64,000 bases of DNA from VBDM01 sp049802235. Its GTDB lineage: Bacteria > Pseudomonadota > Gammaproteobacteria > Burkholderiales > SG8-39. The position numbers and the translations under genes are program-made. A model generated the notes under the pieces. It had not been told where the DNA came from and searched no databases. It saw only the letters and a list, made by a program, of their open reading frames with translations. The DNA lies in contig JBARMB010000088.1 of NCBI GenBank assembly GCA_049802235.1, positions 4,802 to 68,801 of the forward strand. Direction: 5' to 3'. Positions 1-10,743 of the stretch are shown here, piece by piece; position 1 is the stretch's first letter, and each line of letters starts with the position of its first letter.

Positions 1-1540
1 CGGTGCCGCCGCGGGTTTTCTTCGCCAGCAGCGCGAGCTTCATGCCTCCGGGCAGCATCCTGCGAATGGTGCGCGCCTCGATGTGGGCGGGCGTCGGATC
101 GAACACCTCGCCCTGGGCAACGGTGCCCGTGCCGCGGTAGTCCTTGAGCATGGCGGCGACATCCGGGACCGGCGGAATCTCGGCGCGATCGGGCGCGCGC
201 GTCGGGATGAACATCCCGAGGGTGCGGTTCGAAGGCCTGAGATAGTGCAGGGCGACACGTTGTACGTTCGTCGTGGTGACCTGCTTCAGCCGGTCGCGGT
301 ACCAGAACAGCACGCGCCAATCGCCGATGGCGACGTATTCGGACAGCACGTTGGTGAGTTCGGTGGAATTGGCAAGCATCAGCTCGATCTCGTTGAGCAG
401 CCGGCTGCGGGCACGCTCGACCTCGTCGTCGGTGACCGGGTGTTGCTCGAAACCTTCCAGCGTCGCGAGCAGCGCGCGGCGCGCGGCATCGAGCGAGGCG
501 TCTTGTTTGACGCTGGCGCCGAAGTAGGCGAACCCGGCCTCGCGCTGCTGGTTCTCGCTGCCGAACACGGAGCTCGCCAGGCCGGTTTCGACCAGCGCCT
601 TGTGCAGCCGGCCCGAAGGGACATGATTGAGCAGCGCCACCAGCACATCCACGGCGGCGTAATCGGGATAGGTCCCCGGCGGGATGTGGTAGAGGGCGGA
701 AACCAGCTGCACGTCGCCAACGCGCCGCAGCGTGACTTCGCGTTCGCCGTCCTGGGTCGGCTCGACCGTATACGTGCGCGGCAGCGAGCGCCCGGGCCGC
801 GGGATGCCGCCGAAATGCTCCTCTGCAAGCTTCAACGCCGCCGACTCGTCGAACTTGCCCGAGATCAGCACCACCGCGTTGTCGGGCTGGTAATAGCGGC
901 GGTAGAACGCCTGCAGACGCTCGATCGGCACGTTCTCGATGTCGGAGCGGGCGCCGATGACGGCGTGGCCATAGTTGTGCCACAGGTAGGCGGTGGCCGC
1001 CACGCGCTCGCGCAGCACGGCGAAGGGGCTGTTCTCGCCCGATTCGAACTCGTTGCGCACCACGGTCATTTCCGCGTCGAGATCCTTCTTGGCGATGAAC
1101 GAATGCACCATGCGGTCGGCCTCGAGCCGGAGCGCCCAGTCGAGGTTCTTCCCGTTTGCCTGGAAGGTCTCGAAATAGTTGGTGCGGTCATATGAGGTGG
1201 TGCCGTTCCAGCGCGCGCCGTGCTGCTGGAACTCGCCCTTGACGTCGGGGAATTTCGGCGTGCCGCGAAACATCAGATGCTCGAGCAGATGCGCCATGCC
1301 GGCCTCGCCGTAATTCTCGTTGCGCGAGCCGACGAGATAGGTGGCGTTGACGGTAATGGTGTCGATGGAGGGATCGGGAATCAGCAGCAGCCTGAGCCCG
1401 TTGGCGAGCCGGTATTCGGTCACGCCTTCCACCGCGGTGGCCTTGACGACGCCCTCCGGAGGCCGGATTCCGGCAGCGAACGGCGCGCCGGGCAGGAACG
1501 CCAACGCCAGAAGGACGATCAGCCGGGCAAGGTAGGACAT
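1..1540 (-). CDS. M16 family zinc metalloprotease, partial (runs off left edge)
   Basis: The minus-strand frame stays open from 1540 to the window edge (about 513 codons), so the C-terminus is missing. The N-terminus begins with a hydrophobic signal peptide (residues 1-23, ending FAA), so the protein is probably exported to the periplasm. The inverted zinc motif HLLEH is at residues 84-88. A downstream acidic stretch (VVRNEFESGEN) fits the third ligand region of pitrilysin-type peptidases. The later part matches the usual second, non-catalytic M16 domain. An in-frame ATG at 1558 would add six residues; neither start has a clear ribosome site. It is divergent from htpG. Family assignment is firm, substrate unknown. 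Confidence 0.93.
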   Translation of the reverse strand, partial: MSYLARLIVLLALAFLPGAPFAAGIRPPEGVVKATAVEGVTEYRLANGLRLLLIPDPSIDTITVNATYLVGSRNENYGEAGMAHLLEHLMFRGTPKFPDVKGEFQQHGARWNGTTSYDRTNYFETFQANGKNLDWALRLEADRMVHSFIAKKDLDAEMTVVRNEFESGENSPFAVLRERVAATAYLWHNYGHAVIGARSDIENVPIERLQAFYRRYYQPDNAVVLISGKFDESAALKLAEEHFGGIPRPGRSLPRTYTVEPTQDGEREVTLRRVGDVQLVSALYHIPPGTYPDYAAVDVLVALLNHVPSGRLHKALVETGLASSVFGSENQQREAGFAYFGASVKQDASLDAARRALLATLEGFEQHPVTDDEVERARSRLLNEIELMLANSTELTNVLSEYVAIGDWRVLFWYRDRLKQVTTTNVQRVALHYLRPSNRTLGMFIPTRAPDRAEIPPVPDVAAMLKDYRGTGTVAQGEVFDPTPAHIEARTIRRMLPGGMKLALLAKKTRGGT

Positions 1541-1822
1541 GGGGATAAGCGATGACATTGTCTACGACTGCAAATGTAAATTATGGTTCAGGCGGCGCGA
1601 AATCGATGCAAGCGAACCGAGCGACATCCTCGGGCGCCAAGGATACGCGAACTCGCCGCCCGGCGCCTCTGGAATCGGCATTGCTCCCATCCCGCCCGCC
1701 GCAGCGGGCGCCGGGGAATACGCGGTCGGAACGCAATGTTTTTCCCAGGCGCGGGAAGATCGGGCAAAATCCGGGGTCTGCGCCGGGCCGGAACGTGCCG
1801 CGGGCTTAACAGCAGGAAAAAC

Positions 1823-3754
<1,932 letters not shown>

Positions 3755-3772
3755 AAAGCCCGCGAGGCAGTC

Positions 3773-5518
3773 TTGAGCCGCGTTTTCGAACAGGGGAGCC
3801 GGGCCGCAGCCGGTGTCCTTCTCGCTTGCGCGGCGTTGGCGCCGCGGGCACAGCCCGCGCCCGAGCCGGCCAGCGCGATCGTCGCCAAACCGGTGGTGCA
3901 CGCGCAGCGCTTCATGGTGGTTGCGGCGCATCCGCTCGCGGCGCGCGCGGGCTATGACGTCCTGCGGCGCGGCGGCAGCGCAGTCGATGCGGCGATTGTC
4001 ACGCAGTTGGTGCTGAATCTCGTCGAGCCGCAATCTTCGGGTATCGGCGGCGGCGGGTTTATGCTGCATTACGATGCGCGGAAGCAAAAGCTCGATGCCT
4101 ATGACGGCAGGGAAACCGCGCCGGCGGCGGCAAAACCCGACCGCTTCGTCGGCGCGTCGGGACGGCCGCTCGACTGGGCCGATGCCATCGTCAGCGGCAA
4201 ATCGACGGGCGTGCCGGGGCTGCTGCGGATGCTCGAACTCGCGCACCTCCGGCACGGCAGGTTGCCCTGGGCGAGCCTGTTCGAGTCCGCGATCAGGCTT
4301 GCGGAAGAAGGGTTCCCGATCTCGCCGCGGCTGCACGCGCTGCTCGCGCGCGACCGTTTCCTCTCGCGCGACGACAATGCGCGGCGCTATTTTTACCAAA
4401 CGGACGGCACCGCCAGGCCAGCCGGTGCGGTGCTGAAGAATCCGGAGTTCGCCGCAGTGCTGAGACGCATCGCCACGCAAGGCGCCGATGCATTTTACCG
4501 CGGCGACATCGCCCGCGACGTTGTCGATGCAGTGCGCAGCGATGAGCGCGCGCCGGGCGATCTCGCCGAGTCGGACCTCGCGGCTTACGCGGCAAAAGAG
4601 CGCGTGCCGCTCTGCGGTCCGTACCGGCGCTGGAAGGTCTGCGGCATGCCGCCGCCGAGCTCAGGCGGCTTTGCGGTGTTGCAACTGCTGGGGATCCTCG
4701 AAAGGTGGGATTTGCGGGCGCTGCGGCCGGAATCGGTCGAGGCGGTGCATCTGTTCGCGGAGGCCGGACGGCTTGCGTACGCCGACCGCGATGCCTGGAT
4801 CGCCGATCCGGATTTCGTTTCCGCGCCCGTCGCGGCGCTGCTCGATCGGCGTTACCTCGCGTCGCGTGCGAAGCTCATCGACCCGAAACGTTCCATGGGG
4901 CGTGCACAGGCGGGCAAGCCTGCCGGCGTCGCCGCGATCTATACGCCGGCCGAGGCGCTCGAGCTGCCGGCGACCTCGCATATTTCCATCGTCGACGCCG
5001 AGGGCAACGCAGTGTCGATGACGGCGAGCATCGAAGCGGCGTTCGGCAACCGCCGCATGGTGCGCGGCTTCCTGCTCAACAATCAGCTCACGGATTTTTC
5101 CTGGACGCCCGACGAGGGCGGCAGGCCGGTCGCCAATCGCGTCGAGGCGGGCAAGCGTCCGCGCAGCTCGATGGCGCCGACCCTGGTGTTCGACGAGACG
5201 GGAAAACTGTTCATGGTGATCGGCTCCCCGGGCGGCCAATCCATCATCAATTATGTCGCCGGGACCTTGGTGGCCGCGCTCGACTGGGGCATGGACATCC
5301 AGCAGGCGGTCTCGATTCCCCACAGGGGCAGCCGCAACGGCCCGACCGAACTCGAGCGCGGCACGGGACTGGAGCAGCTCGCCCCGGTGTTGAGGCAAAT
5401 GGGCCACACAGTGCGCATCCGTCCGGAAACCAGCGGCCTGCACGGCATCATGCGCACACCGACCGGCTGGGCGGGCGGCGCCGACCCGCGCCGCGAGGGT
5501 GTCGCTCTGGGCGATTAG
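3773..5518 (+). CDS. ggt: Gamma-glutamyltranspeptidase
   Basis: A 581-residue Ntn hydrolase that cleaves and transfers the gamma-glutamyl group of glutathione in the periplasm. A hydrophobic N-terminal segment (about residues 11-28) serves as a signal peptide. The autocatalytic nucleophile is Thr401 in the ATSHISIVD motif, where the precursor is cut into large and small subunits. The GGGGF and PPPSSGGF stretches are typical of the family. Start is TTG at 3773, 18 bp after htpG ends; an alternative start slightly downstream cannot be excluded. A 5-oxoprolinase-like gene lies at the far end of the window, not linked. Convergent with the peroxiredoxin gene. Confidence 0.95.
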   Translation: MSRVFEQGSRAAAGVLLACAALAPRAQPAPEPASAIVAKPVVHAQRFMVVAAHPLAARAGYDVLRRGGSAVDAAIVTQLVLNLVEPQSSGIGGGGFMLHYDARKQKLDAYDGRETAPAAAKPDRFVGASGRPLDWADAIVSGKSTGVPGLLRMLELAHLRHGRLPWASLFESAIRLAEEGFPISPRLHALLARDRFLSRDDNARRYFYQTDGTARPAGAVLKNPEFAAVLRRIATQGADAFYRGDIARDVVDAVRSDERAPGDLAESDLAAYAAKERVPLCGPYRRWKVCGMPPPSSGGFAVLQLLGILERWDLRALRPESVEAVHLFAEAGRLAYADRDAWIADPDFVSAPVAALLDRRYLASRAKLIDPKRSMGRAQAGKPAGVAAIYTPAEALELPATSHISIVDAEGNAVSMTASIEAAFGNRRMVRGFLLNNQLTDFSWTPDEGGRPVANRVEAGKRPRSSMAPTLVFDETGKLFMVIGSPGGQSIINYVAGTLVAALDWGMDIQQAVSIPHRGSRNGPTELERGTGLEQLAPVLRQMGHTVRIRPETSGLHGIMRTPTGWAGGADPRREGVALGD

Positions 5519-5623
5519 GGGCGGAAAGGCTTCCGCCGCCAGGACGCCGGGATACGAAGAACTCCGGGAAAAACCTTTCCGGCGGCCTTGGTACTCCTGG
5601 CGCGGGGTAGAGTTTTTTTCCGA
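5519..5623. terminator. Convergent intergenic dyads between ggt and the peroxiredoxin gene
   Basis: The 105-bp gap between the converging genes contains paired inverted segments: CGGAAAGG (5523-5530) with CCTTTCCG (5573-5580), and CCGCCGCCAGGA (5533-5544) with TCCTGGCGCGG (5596-5606). These could fold into a two-part hairpin and end transcription from both sides. There is only a short T-run near 5610, so this is a structural guess. Confidence 0.35.
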
Positions 5624-6130
5624 TCAGAGCTGGGACAGCATCACTTCGGCGCCGCTGACCTCGTACTTTCCCGGCGCCTCGACGTTCAATTTCCTGACTA
5701 CGCCGTCCTCGACCAGCATCGAGTAGCGCTGCGAGCGCACGCCCATGTTGCGCGCGGTGAGGTCGAGGTCCAGGCCGAGCTTCTTCGTCCACTCCGCGCT
5801 GCCGTCGCCCAGCATGCGGATCTTGCCGTTTGCTTTCTGGTCGCGGCCCCAGGCGGCCATCACGAACGCGTCGTTCACCGCCACGCACCAGATCTCGTCC
5901 ACTTTCTTCGCCTTGAGCTGGCCGAAGTTCTTGACGAAGCTCGGAACGTGCTTCGCCGAGCAGGTCGGGGTGTAGGCGCCGGGCAGGGCGAAGATCACGA
6001 TCTTTTTTCCCTTCGCTGCCGCTGCGACGCTGACGTCCTGGGGATTGATCGGGCAGCCTGCGGCGGCGTCGAACTCGGTTGACTCGGACAGCTTGCCGTC
6101 GGGAAGCTTGTCGCCGACTTTGATGGCCAT
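5624..6130 (-). CDS. Peroxiredoxin (Prx5/AhpC-TSA type)
   Basis: A 168-residue thiol peroxidase of the Prx5-like class, predicted to reduce hydrogen peroxide and alkyl hydroperoxides in the cytosol. The peroxidatic Cys57 sits in the PGAYTPTC motif, preceded by the beta strand KKIVIFALPG. Length and the MAIKVGDKLPDG start match stand-alone members of the family, with no glutaredoxin fusion. The ATG at 6130 has a strong ribosome site (AGGAGGAACAC). It is divergent from the orphan secretion ATPase gene; the two starts are only about 100 bp apart, so their promoters must lie close together or overlap. Confidence 0.95.
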   Translation of the reverse strand: MAIKVGDKLPDGKLSESTEFDAAAGCPINPQDVSVAAAAKGKKIVIFALPGAYTPTCSAKHVPSFVKNFGQLKAKKVDEIWCVAVNDAFVMAAWGRDQKANGKIRMLGDGSAEWTKKLGLDLDLTARNMGVRSQRYSMLVEDGVVRKLNVEAPGKYEVSGAEVMLSQL

Positions 6131-6233
6131 GTGTTCCTCCTGTGGCTCGATTTCGGGAGGCGTTAGCATGTCGCAGTTGGCCGGCAATGTCAAAATGCTT
6201 GCCGGCCCAAAGGCAGCTGGCTATATTGGCTGC

Positions 6234-8030
6234 ATGCAACCCGCCACCGAAGCCGCACAGGAGCATCGCCTGACGCTCTCCGAGGTGCTCCAGGCCCTCG
6301 TCGCCGACGGCATCGCGCCCAAAGCCGATGCCGACAAGCTGATCGCCGACCGCAGGCTGCATCGCGGCGATCAACACCCGCTGGTGGTCGTCTCCGACCA
6401 GAAGTGGCGCTCCGGCAAGCCGCCGCACAAGCTGCTGTCGCTGGAGTGGCTCACCGAGTGGCTCGCCGCGCAGACCGGCCTGGATTACTTCCACATCGAT
6501 CCGCTCAAGATCAACTTCTCCGCGGTCACCGAGGTGATGTCGAGCCATTACGCGGCGCGCTTCAAGATCCTTCCCGTCGAGGTCAATACCCGCGAAGCGG
6601 TGATCGCCACCTGCGAGCCCTACGTCAAGGAGTGGGAAAAGGAGCTGAAGCCGATCCTGCGGCTGGAAATCCGCCGCGTCGTTGCCAACCCGCTCGACAT
6701 CGGCCGCTACCAGGTCGAGTTCTACAACCTGGCGAAATCGGTGAAAGGGGCGCAGAAGCAGGGCGACCAGAGGAGCGGCCTCGGCAACTTCGAACAGCTG
6801 GTCGAGATGGGCAAGGCCAAGGGGCAGCTCGACGCCAATGATCAGCATATCGTCCACGTCGTCGACTGGCTCTGGCAGTACGCTTTCGATCAGCGCGCGA
6901 GCGACATTCACATGGAACCGCGCCGCGACGTCGGCACGGTGCGCTTTCGCATCGACGGCGTGCTGCACCAGGTGTATCAGATCCCGATGCCGGTGATGGC
7001 GGCGATGACCTCGCGCATCAAAATCCTCGGCCGCATGGACGTGGTGGAGAAACGCCGCCCGCAGGACGGCCGCATCAAGGCCCGTACCGCCGCAGGCGAG
7101 GAAATCGAGCTGCGCCTCTCGACGCTGCCGACCGCCTTCGGCGAGAAGCTGGTGATGCGGGTGTTCGACCCGGACGTCATCGTCAAGGATTTTGTGGAAT
7201 TGGGATTCTCCGAGGACGACAAGACGCGCTGGCGCCAGATGACCGGCCAGCCGAACGGCATCATCCTGGTGACGGGCCCGACCGGCTCGGGAAAGACCAC
7301 CACGCTCTATTCGACGCTGAAAACGCTCGCCACGCCGGAGGTCAATGTCTGCACCATCGAAGATCCGATCGAGATGATCGAGCCCGCGTTCAACCAGATG
7401 CAGGTGCAGCAATCGATCGAGCTTGGGTTCGCCGAGGGCGTGCGGGCGCTCATGCGCCAGGATCCGGACATCATCATGGTGGGGGAGATCCGCGACCTCG
7501 AGACGGCGGAGATGGCGGTGCAAGCCGCGCTCACCGGGCACCTCGTGCTCTCGACGTTGCACACCAACGACGCCGCCAGCGCCATTACGCGGCTGCTCGA
7601 TCTCGGCGCCCCGGCGTATCTGCTCAATTCAACCATTCTCGGCGTCATGGCGCAGCGCCTGGTGCGCACGCTGTGCAGGCACTGCAAGGAAAAAATTCCA
7701 TTCGAGTCGGCGCGCGATGGCGACATGAACTGGGAGGAGTTCGTGGCGCCGTGGAAGTCGAAGCGCCCTACGCACACCTACCGCCCGGTCGGCTGCCTCG
7801 AATGCCGTAACACCGGCTACATGGGGCGCATCGGTCTCTACGAAATCCTGCTGTTATCGCCCGAGATCAGGCGGCTGATCCACGCCGAGGCTGACGTCGC
7901 CTTGATTCGCGATCAGGCCTACAAGGAAGGGATGAAGCCGCTCAGGATCAGCGGCGCCTATAAAGTCGCGCTGGGGCTCACCACTATCGAGGAAGTGCTC
8001 AAGGTCGCACCGCCGCCCGCGCAGGCTTGA
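6234..8030 (+). CDS. Orphan GspE/PilB-family type II secretion or pilus ATPase
   Basis: A 598-residue hexameric motor ATPase. Walker A GPTGSGKT is near residues 348-355; the Asp box DPDIIMVGEIRD and His box TLHTNDAA follow. A CxxC pair (CRHC) and a second pair (CLEC) form the zinc-binding domain typical of GspE and PilB. The N-terminal T2SSE domain is recognisable but divergent (ALVADGIAPKADADKL). The frame is open further upstream, overlapping the peroxiredoxin gene. I chose ATG 6234 because homology begins soon after it; ATG 6168 is also possible. No secretin, platform or pilin genes are adjacent, so its partners are encoded elsewhere or it serves the MSHA system as a second motor. Confidence 0.9.
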   Translation: MQPATEAAQEHRLTLSEVLQALVADGIAPKADADKLIADRRLHRGDQHPLVVVSDQKWRSGKPPHKLLSLEWLTEWLAAQTGLDYFHIDPLKINFSAVTEVMSSHYAARFKILPVEVNTREAVIATCEPYVKEWEKELKPILRLEIRRVVANPLDIGRYQVEFYNLAKSVKGAQKQGDQRSGLGNFEQLVEMGKAKGQLDANDQHIVHVVDWLWQYAFDQRASDIHMEPRRDVGTVRFRIDGVLHQVYQIPMPVMAAMTSRIKILGRMDVVEKRRPQDGRIKARTAAGEEIELRLSTLPTAFGEKLVMRVFDPDVIVKDFVELGFSEDDKTRWRQMTGQPNGIILVTGPTGSGKTTTLYSTLKTLATPEVNVCTIEDPIEMIEPAFNQMQVQQSIELGFAEGVRALMRQDPDIIMVGEIRDLETAEMAVQAALTGHLVLSTLHTNDAASAITRLLDLGAPAYLLNSTILGVMAQRLVRTLCRHCKEKIPFESARDGDMNWEEFVAPWKSKRPTHTYRPVGCLECRNTGYMGRIGLYEILLLSPEIRRLIHAEADVALIRDQAYKEGMKPLRISGAYKVALGLTTIEEVLKVAPPPAQA

Positions 8031-8142
8031 GCCGGCGCGCAACGCTTGTGAGTCCGAGGGCAATGGCCGAAGAATCCGTTTGTCAACGGCGGCAGAAGCA
8101 GATCCTTCGCCTGCATCCGGGATGACGCCTGCAAGGCGGCCG

Positions 8143-8514
8143 TCATTTCTCGCTGGTGCAGGCCCAGACGGCGATCTTGCAGGCGCTGCTGGTGCATTTT
8201 CCCAGCGCCTTCTGCTCGGCTATCGCGCGCGTCGCGCCGGCGCCCCAGGCGAAATGATGCGCGTCGCCGGCGATGGCGCCGCAGCTGTTGCTGAAGGTCC
8301 TGGTGACGTCGCAATCGTTGCCGCACTGGCGGAACGCTTCGCTCTCCGCGGCGCGTTTCGATGTCCGGTCCACGGCGAAGCCATAGGCGCCGGACTTGCT
8401 GTTGTAGGCGATGGCGCCCCACAGCTGCTTCCTGGATCGGAAGGCGCCGGCGGCGTCGGCCGCAAGCGCGAAGACCAGGATAAGGACTGCGGTGGCAATC
8501 GTGATCGCTCGCAT
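8143..8514 (-). CDS. Secreted DUF4189-type small protein
   Basis: A 123-residue protein with an N-terminal signal peptide (about residues 1-23). The mature part begins with WGAIAYNSKSGAYGFAVD and carries repeated Ala-Glu-rich helices and paired Cys (CGNDCD, SCGAIA, CTSSACK, WACTSEK). This pattern is characteristic of DUF4189 proteins, which are small secreted domains of unknown function. The Cys number suggests disulfides in the periplasm. An AAGGA ribosome site lies about nine bases before ATG 8514. Stands alone, convergent with the orphan ATPase gene. Confidence 0.85.
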   Translation of the reverse strand: MRAITIATAVLILVFALAADAAGAFRSRKQLWGAIAYNSKSGAYGFAVDRTSKRAAESEAFRQCGNDCDVTRTFSNSCGAIAGDAHHFAWGAGATRAIAEQKALGKCTSSACKIAVWACTSEK

Positions 8515-8540
8515 GGCAGAGTCGTCCTTGCAGGTCGCTG

Positions 8541-8690
8541 CTATTTAGTGAGGGAGCGCATGGCGCGCTCCAGCTCCCCGGTCGTGGTCGGGAACACGCG
8601 CCCGCCCATCATCTCGCGCAGGATACCGGTCGATTGCCGATAATGCCAGAACTCCTCCAGGGCGTGCTTCGCGCTTACAATCCCCGGCAA
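8541..8690 (-). pseudogene. Remnant of a CoxE-like VWA gene 3' end
   Basis: Read on the minus strand, this stretch encodes FWHYRQSTGILREMMGGR followed by VFPTTTGELERAMRSLTK and a stop (TAG, complement of 8541-8543). It closely parallels the C-terminus of the intact CoxE-like gene that ends at 12892 (LWPYRQSIGILREIMGAR, then MFPTTIEGLERAMRVLAK). The DNA is clearly related over about 120 bp. Only about 40 codons are recognisable; upstream the frame fades and no start is seen. The two copies face the same direction and bracket the dioxygenase-FAH-TctC-oxidase operon. I read it as a broken duplicate, not a functional small gene. Confidence 0.8.
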
Positions 8691-8759
8691 TGTCGACGGC
8701 CCGTTGGCCTGGCGCGGTACGCCAACGGGGTGCAGGACGTCGGGCTGAAGATCGATTAA

Positions 8760-8833
8760 AGGCGGGCCGCTGTCGCGGCCGCTTTAATTCCGCCGATTCG
8801 AAGGGACGCCGCCGGCGCCCTTCAATCGGCGGT
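8760..8833. repeat. GC-rich inverted repeat upstream of the TauD-type gene
   Basis: CCGCCGATT (8790-8798) pairs exactly with AATCGGCGG (8824-8832), and inner segments AAGGG and CCCTT extend the dyad. A second small dyad, GCGGGCCGC/GCGGCCGC, is at 8762-8782. It lies 20 bp before the dioxygenase start and could be an operator, an attenuator or a dispersed repeat. Similar GC-rich dyads with GCTYYAAC-type ends occur near 15740 and 16600. Confidence 0.55.
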
Positions 8834-8852
8834 TGGCGTCTATTACGGTGCG

Positions 8853-9737
8853 ATGGGGCAGAATATGGTGAAAGTGACGGGCAGCGGGCAAATCCTCGGC
8901 GCAACGATCGCGGGGCTCGATCTGGCGCAGCCCCTGTCGGGCGATCGTTTCGACCTCATCGTGCGCTCGCTTGGCGAGAACGGTGTCGTCCGGTTTCCGC
9001 GCCAGCAGCTTTCCGCGCGCGAACTCGCGGACTTCAGCGCCCGCTTCGGAAAACTCGAGATCAACGTCGCCAACGCCTACCAGGAACCCGGCATCCCGGA
9101 GGTGATGATCCTCTCCAATATAGTCGAGAACGGCAAGCCGATCGGCCTGGCGGACGCGGGGCAAGGCTGGCATACGGACATGTCCTACAGCACAATGATT
9201 GCGTTCGCCAACGTCCTCTACGGCATCGAAATCCCGCATCGGGACGGCAAGCCGCTCGGGGCGACCGAGTTCAGCAGCATGCACGCCGCTTACGAGGACC
9301 TGCCCGCCGATCTCAAACAGCGCCTGGACGGCATGACGGTGCTGCACGACTTCAACAAGTTCTGGGAGCGGATGCGCGAAAAAGGCAGCAAGCGGCCGCC
9401 GCTCACCGAGGCGCAAAGGCGCGCGAAACCGCCCGTGTCGCATCCGGTTTTCCTCACGCACCCGATCACCGGGCGCAAGGTGCTCTATGCCAATCCGGGC
9501 TATTCGATGCGCATCAACGAGCTGCCGCCGAAGGAAAGCGACGACGCGCTCGAGTTCCTGTTCGCGCACCAGACGAAGCCCGAGTACCGCTACGTCTTTC
9601 ACTGGCAGGCGGGAGACGTTCTCATGTGGGAGGATATCGGCACTATCCACAACGCGGTGGCGGACTACGGCCGCGATGAGCATCGCCTCATCAAGCGCTG
9701 CCAGGTGATGGCGACGATGTCCTTCGGCGATCGATGA
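8853..9737 (+). CDS. TauD/TfdA-family Fe(II)/2-oxoglutarate dioxygenase
   Basis: A 294-residue cytosolic non-heme iron dioxygenase. The iron triad is visible as HTD (His107, Asp109) and His266 in TIHNAVADYG, with the 2-oxoglutarate-binding Arg around 275-280. Such enzymes hydroxylate small organic acids or sulfonates; the substrate is not predictable from sequence. Start is ATG 8853, with a second in-frame ATG at 8865 that has a purine-rich GGGGCAGA before it and may be the real start. First gene of an apparent four-gene operon with a FAH-family protein, a TctC-like receptor and an alpha-hydroxy-acid oxidase, which suggests uptake and breakdown of an organic acid. Confidence 0.92.
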   Translation: MGQNMVKVTGSGQILGATIAGLDLAQPLSGDRFDLIVRSLGENGVVRFPRQQLSARELADFSARFGKLEINVANAYQEPGIPEVMILSNIVENGKPIGLADAGQGWHTDMSYSTMIAFANVLYGIEIPHRDGKPLGATEFSSMHAAYEDLPADLKQRLDGMTVLHDFNKFWERMREKGSKRPPLTEAQRRAKPPVSHPVFLTHPITGRKVLYANPGYSMRINELPPKESDDALEFLFAHQTKPEYRYVFHWQAGDVLMWEDIGTIHNAVADYGRDEHRLIKRCQVMATMSFGDR

Positions 9738-9765
9738 AACGGGCTTTGCTGCACCGGGACACGAT

Positions 9766-10689
9766 ATGAGGCTCGTGAGCTATCGCGGCGCAGGTGCGCA
9801 GATCCGGACCGGCGCGGTGGTGCGCGAGCGCGTGCTCGATCTGAGCGATGTCGTCGCCGCGATTGATTTTCCCGCTGCTCGCGCCGAGGAGTTTGCAGGG
9901 CGCGGCCTCGCCGTGCCCGCGGGCGGCATGCTGCGGCTCCTCTACGCCGGTCCGCGCGCTCTGAGCGAGGTTGCAAGGCGCGTCGAGGCGCTGGCGCGGG
10001 ACGCGGCGCGCCACCCGCTGCTCAGCGAAACTCCGCTGCTGGCGCCGGTTCCGCGTCCGGGCAAGATCGTCGCCGTCGGACGCAACTACGCCGACCACGC
10101 CAAGGAGACCGGCGTCGATCCGTTCGAGAAGCCACGCATCATCGCCAAGCTTCCTTCCAGCGTCGCCGGCCCGGGCACCGTGGTCAAGCGGCCGGCGTCG
10201 GTAGAGAAGATGGACTTCGAGGCGGAGCTCGCCGTCGTCATCGGCGACTTCGCGTCCAACGTGCCGCGCACCCGGGCGCTCGACGTCGTCGCCGGCTATA
10301 CGGCGCTGAACGACCTGAGCGCGCGCGAGTTCCAGTTCGACGTCTCGCCGCCGCAGACCACGTTTGCCAAGAGCATGGACGGATTCTGCCCGATGGGCCC
10401 GTGGCTCGCGACGAAGGACGAAGTCCCCGATCCCCAGGCGCTGGAGCTCGCCTGCTTCGTGAACGGCGAGGCGATGCAACACGGCAGCACCGCGGACATG
10501 ATTTTTCCCGTCGATCTCCTGATCGAATACATTACGCAATACATGACCCTCGAGCCCGGGGATGTGATCGCCACCGGCACGCCGGCCGGGGTCGGCGCGT
10601 TCCGCAAGCCGCCCGTCTGGCTCAAGCCGGGGGACCGTGTGCGGATCGAGATCTCTCGAATCGGCGTACTGGAACACGGGATTGGTTAG
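9766..10689 (+). CDS. Fumarylacetoacetate hydrolase family protein
   Basis: A 307-residue FAH-superfamily protein. The core begins at VPRPGKIVAVGRNYADHAKE. Metal-ligand residues are expected in the KMDFEAELAVVIG segment (two Glu) and the following Asp in GYTALNDLSAREFQ. The C-terminal PGDVIATGTPAGVG motif is strongly conserved. The N-terminal 80 residues form the usual family prefix domain. Members cleave C-C bonds of acylpyruvates or decarboxylate oxaloacetate. It starts 28 bp after the dioxygenase ends, so is co-transcribed. The reaction on the unknown operon substrate is inferred: hydrolysis of a diketo acid intermediate. Confidence 0.93.
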   Translation: MRLVSYRGAGAQIRTGAVVRERVLDLSDVVAAIDFPAARAEEFAGRGLAVPAGGMLRLLYAGPRALSEVARRVEALARDAARHPLLSETPLLAPVPRPGKIVAVGRNYADHAKETGVDPFEKPRIIAKLPSSVAGPGTVVKRPASVEKMDFEAELAVVIGDFASNVPRTRALDVVAGYTALNDLSAREFQFDVSPPQTTFAKSMDGFCPMGPWLATKDEVPDPQALELACFVNGEAMQHGSTADMIFPVDLLIEYITQYMTLEPGDVIATGTPAGVGAFRKPPVWLKPGDRVRIEISRIGVLEHGIG

Positions 10690-10743
10690 AGCCGATTTCG
10701 CAACGCGCTTTTCATACACTTTCACCAAAGGGAGGAACCAACC

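Noticed and set aside
5448..7562. A 704-codon minus-strand frame opposite the orphan ATPase
   Set aside because: Same reason: it mirrors a gene with Walker motifs and contains no recognisable domain.
8691..8759. A short plus-strand tail reading LARYANGVQDVGLKID and a stop
   Set aside because: It might be the last codons of a lost gene, but I could not place it in any family and it is too short to support.
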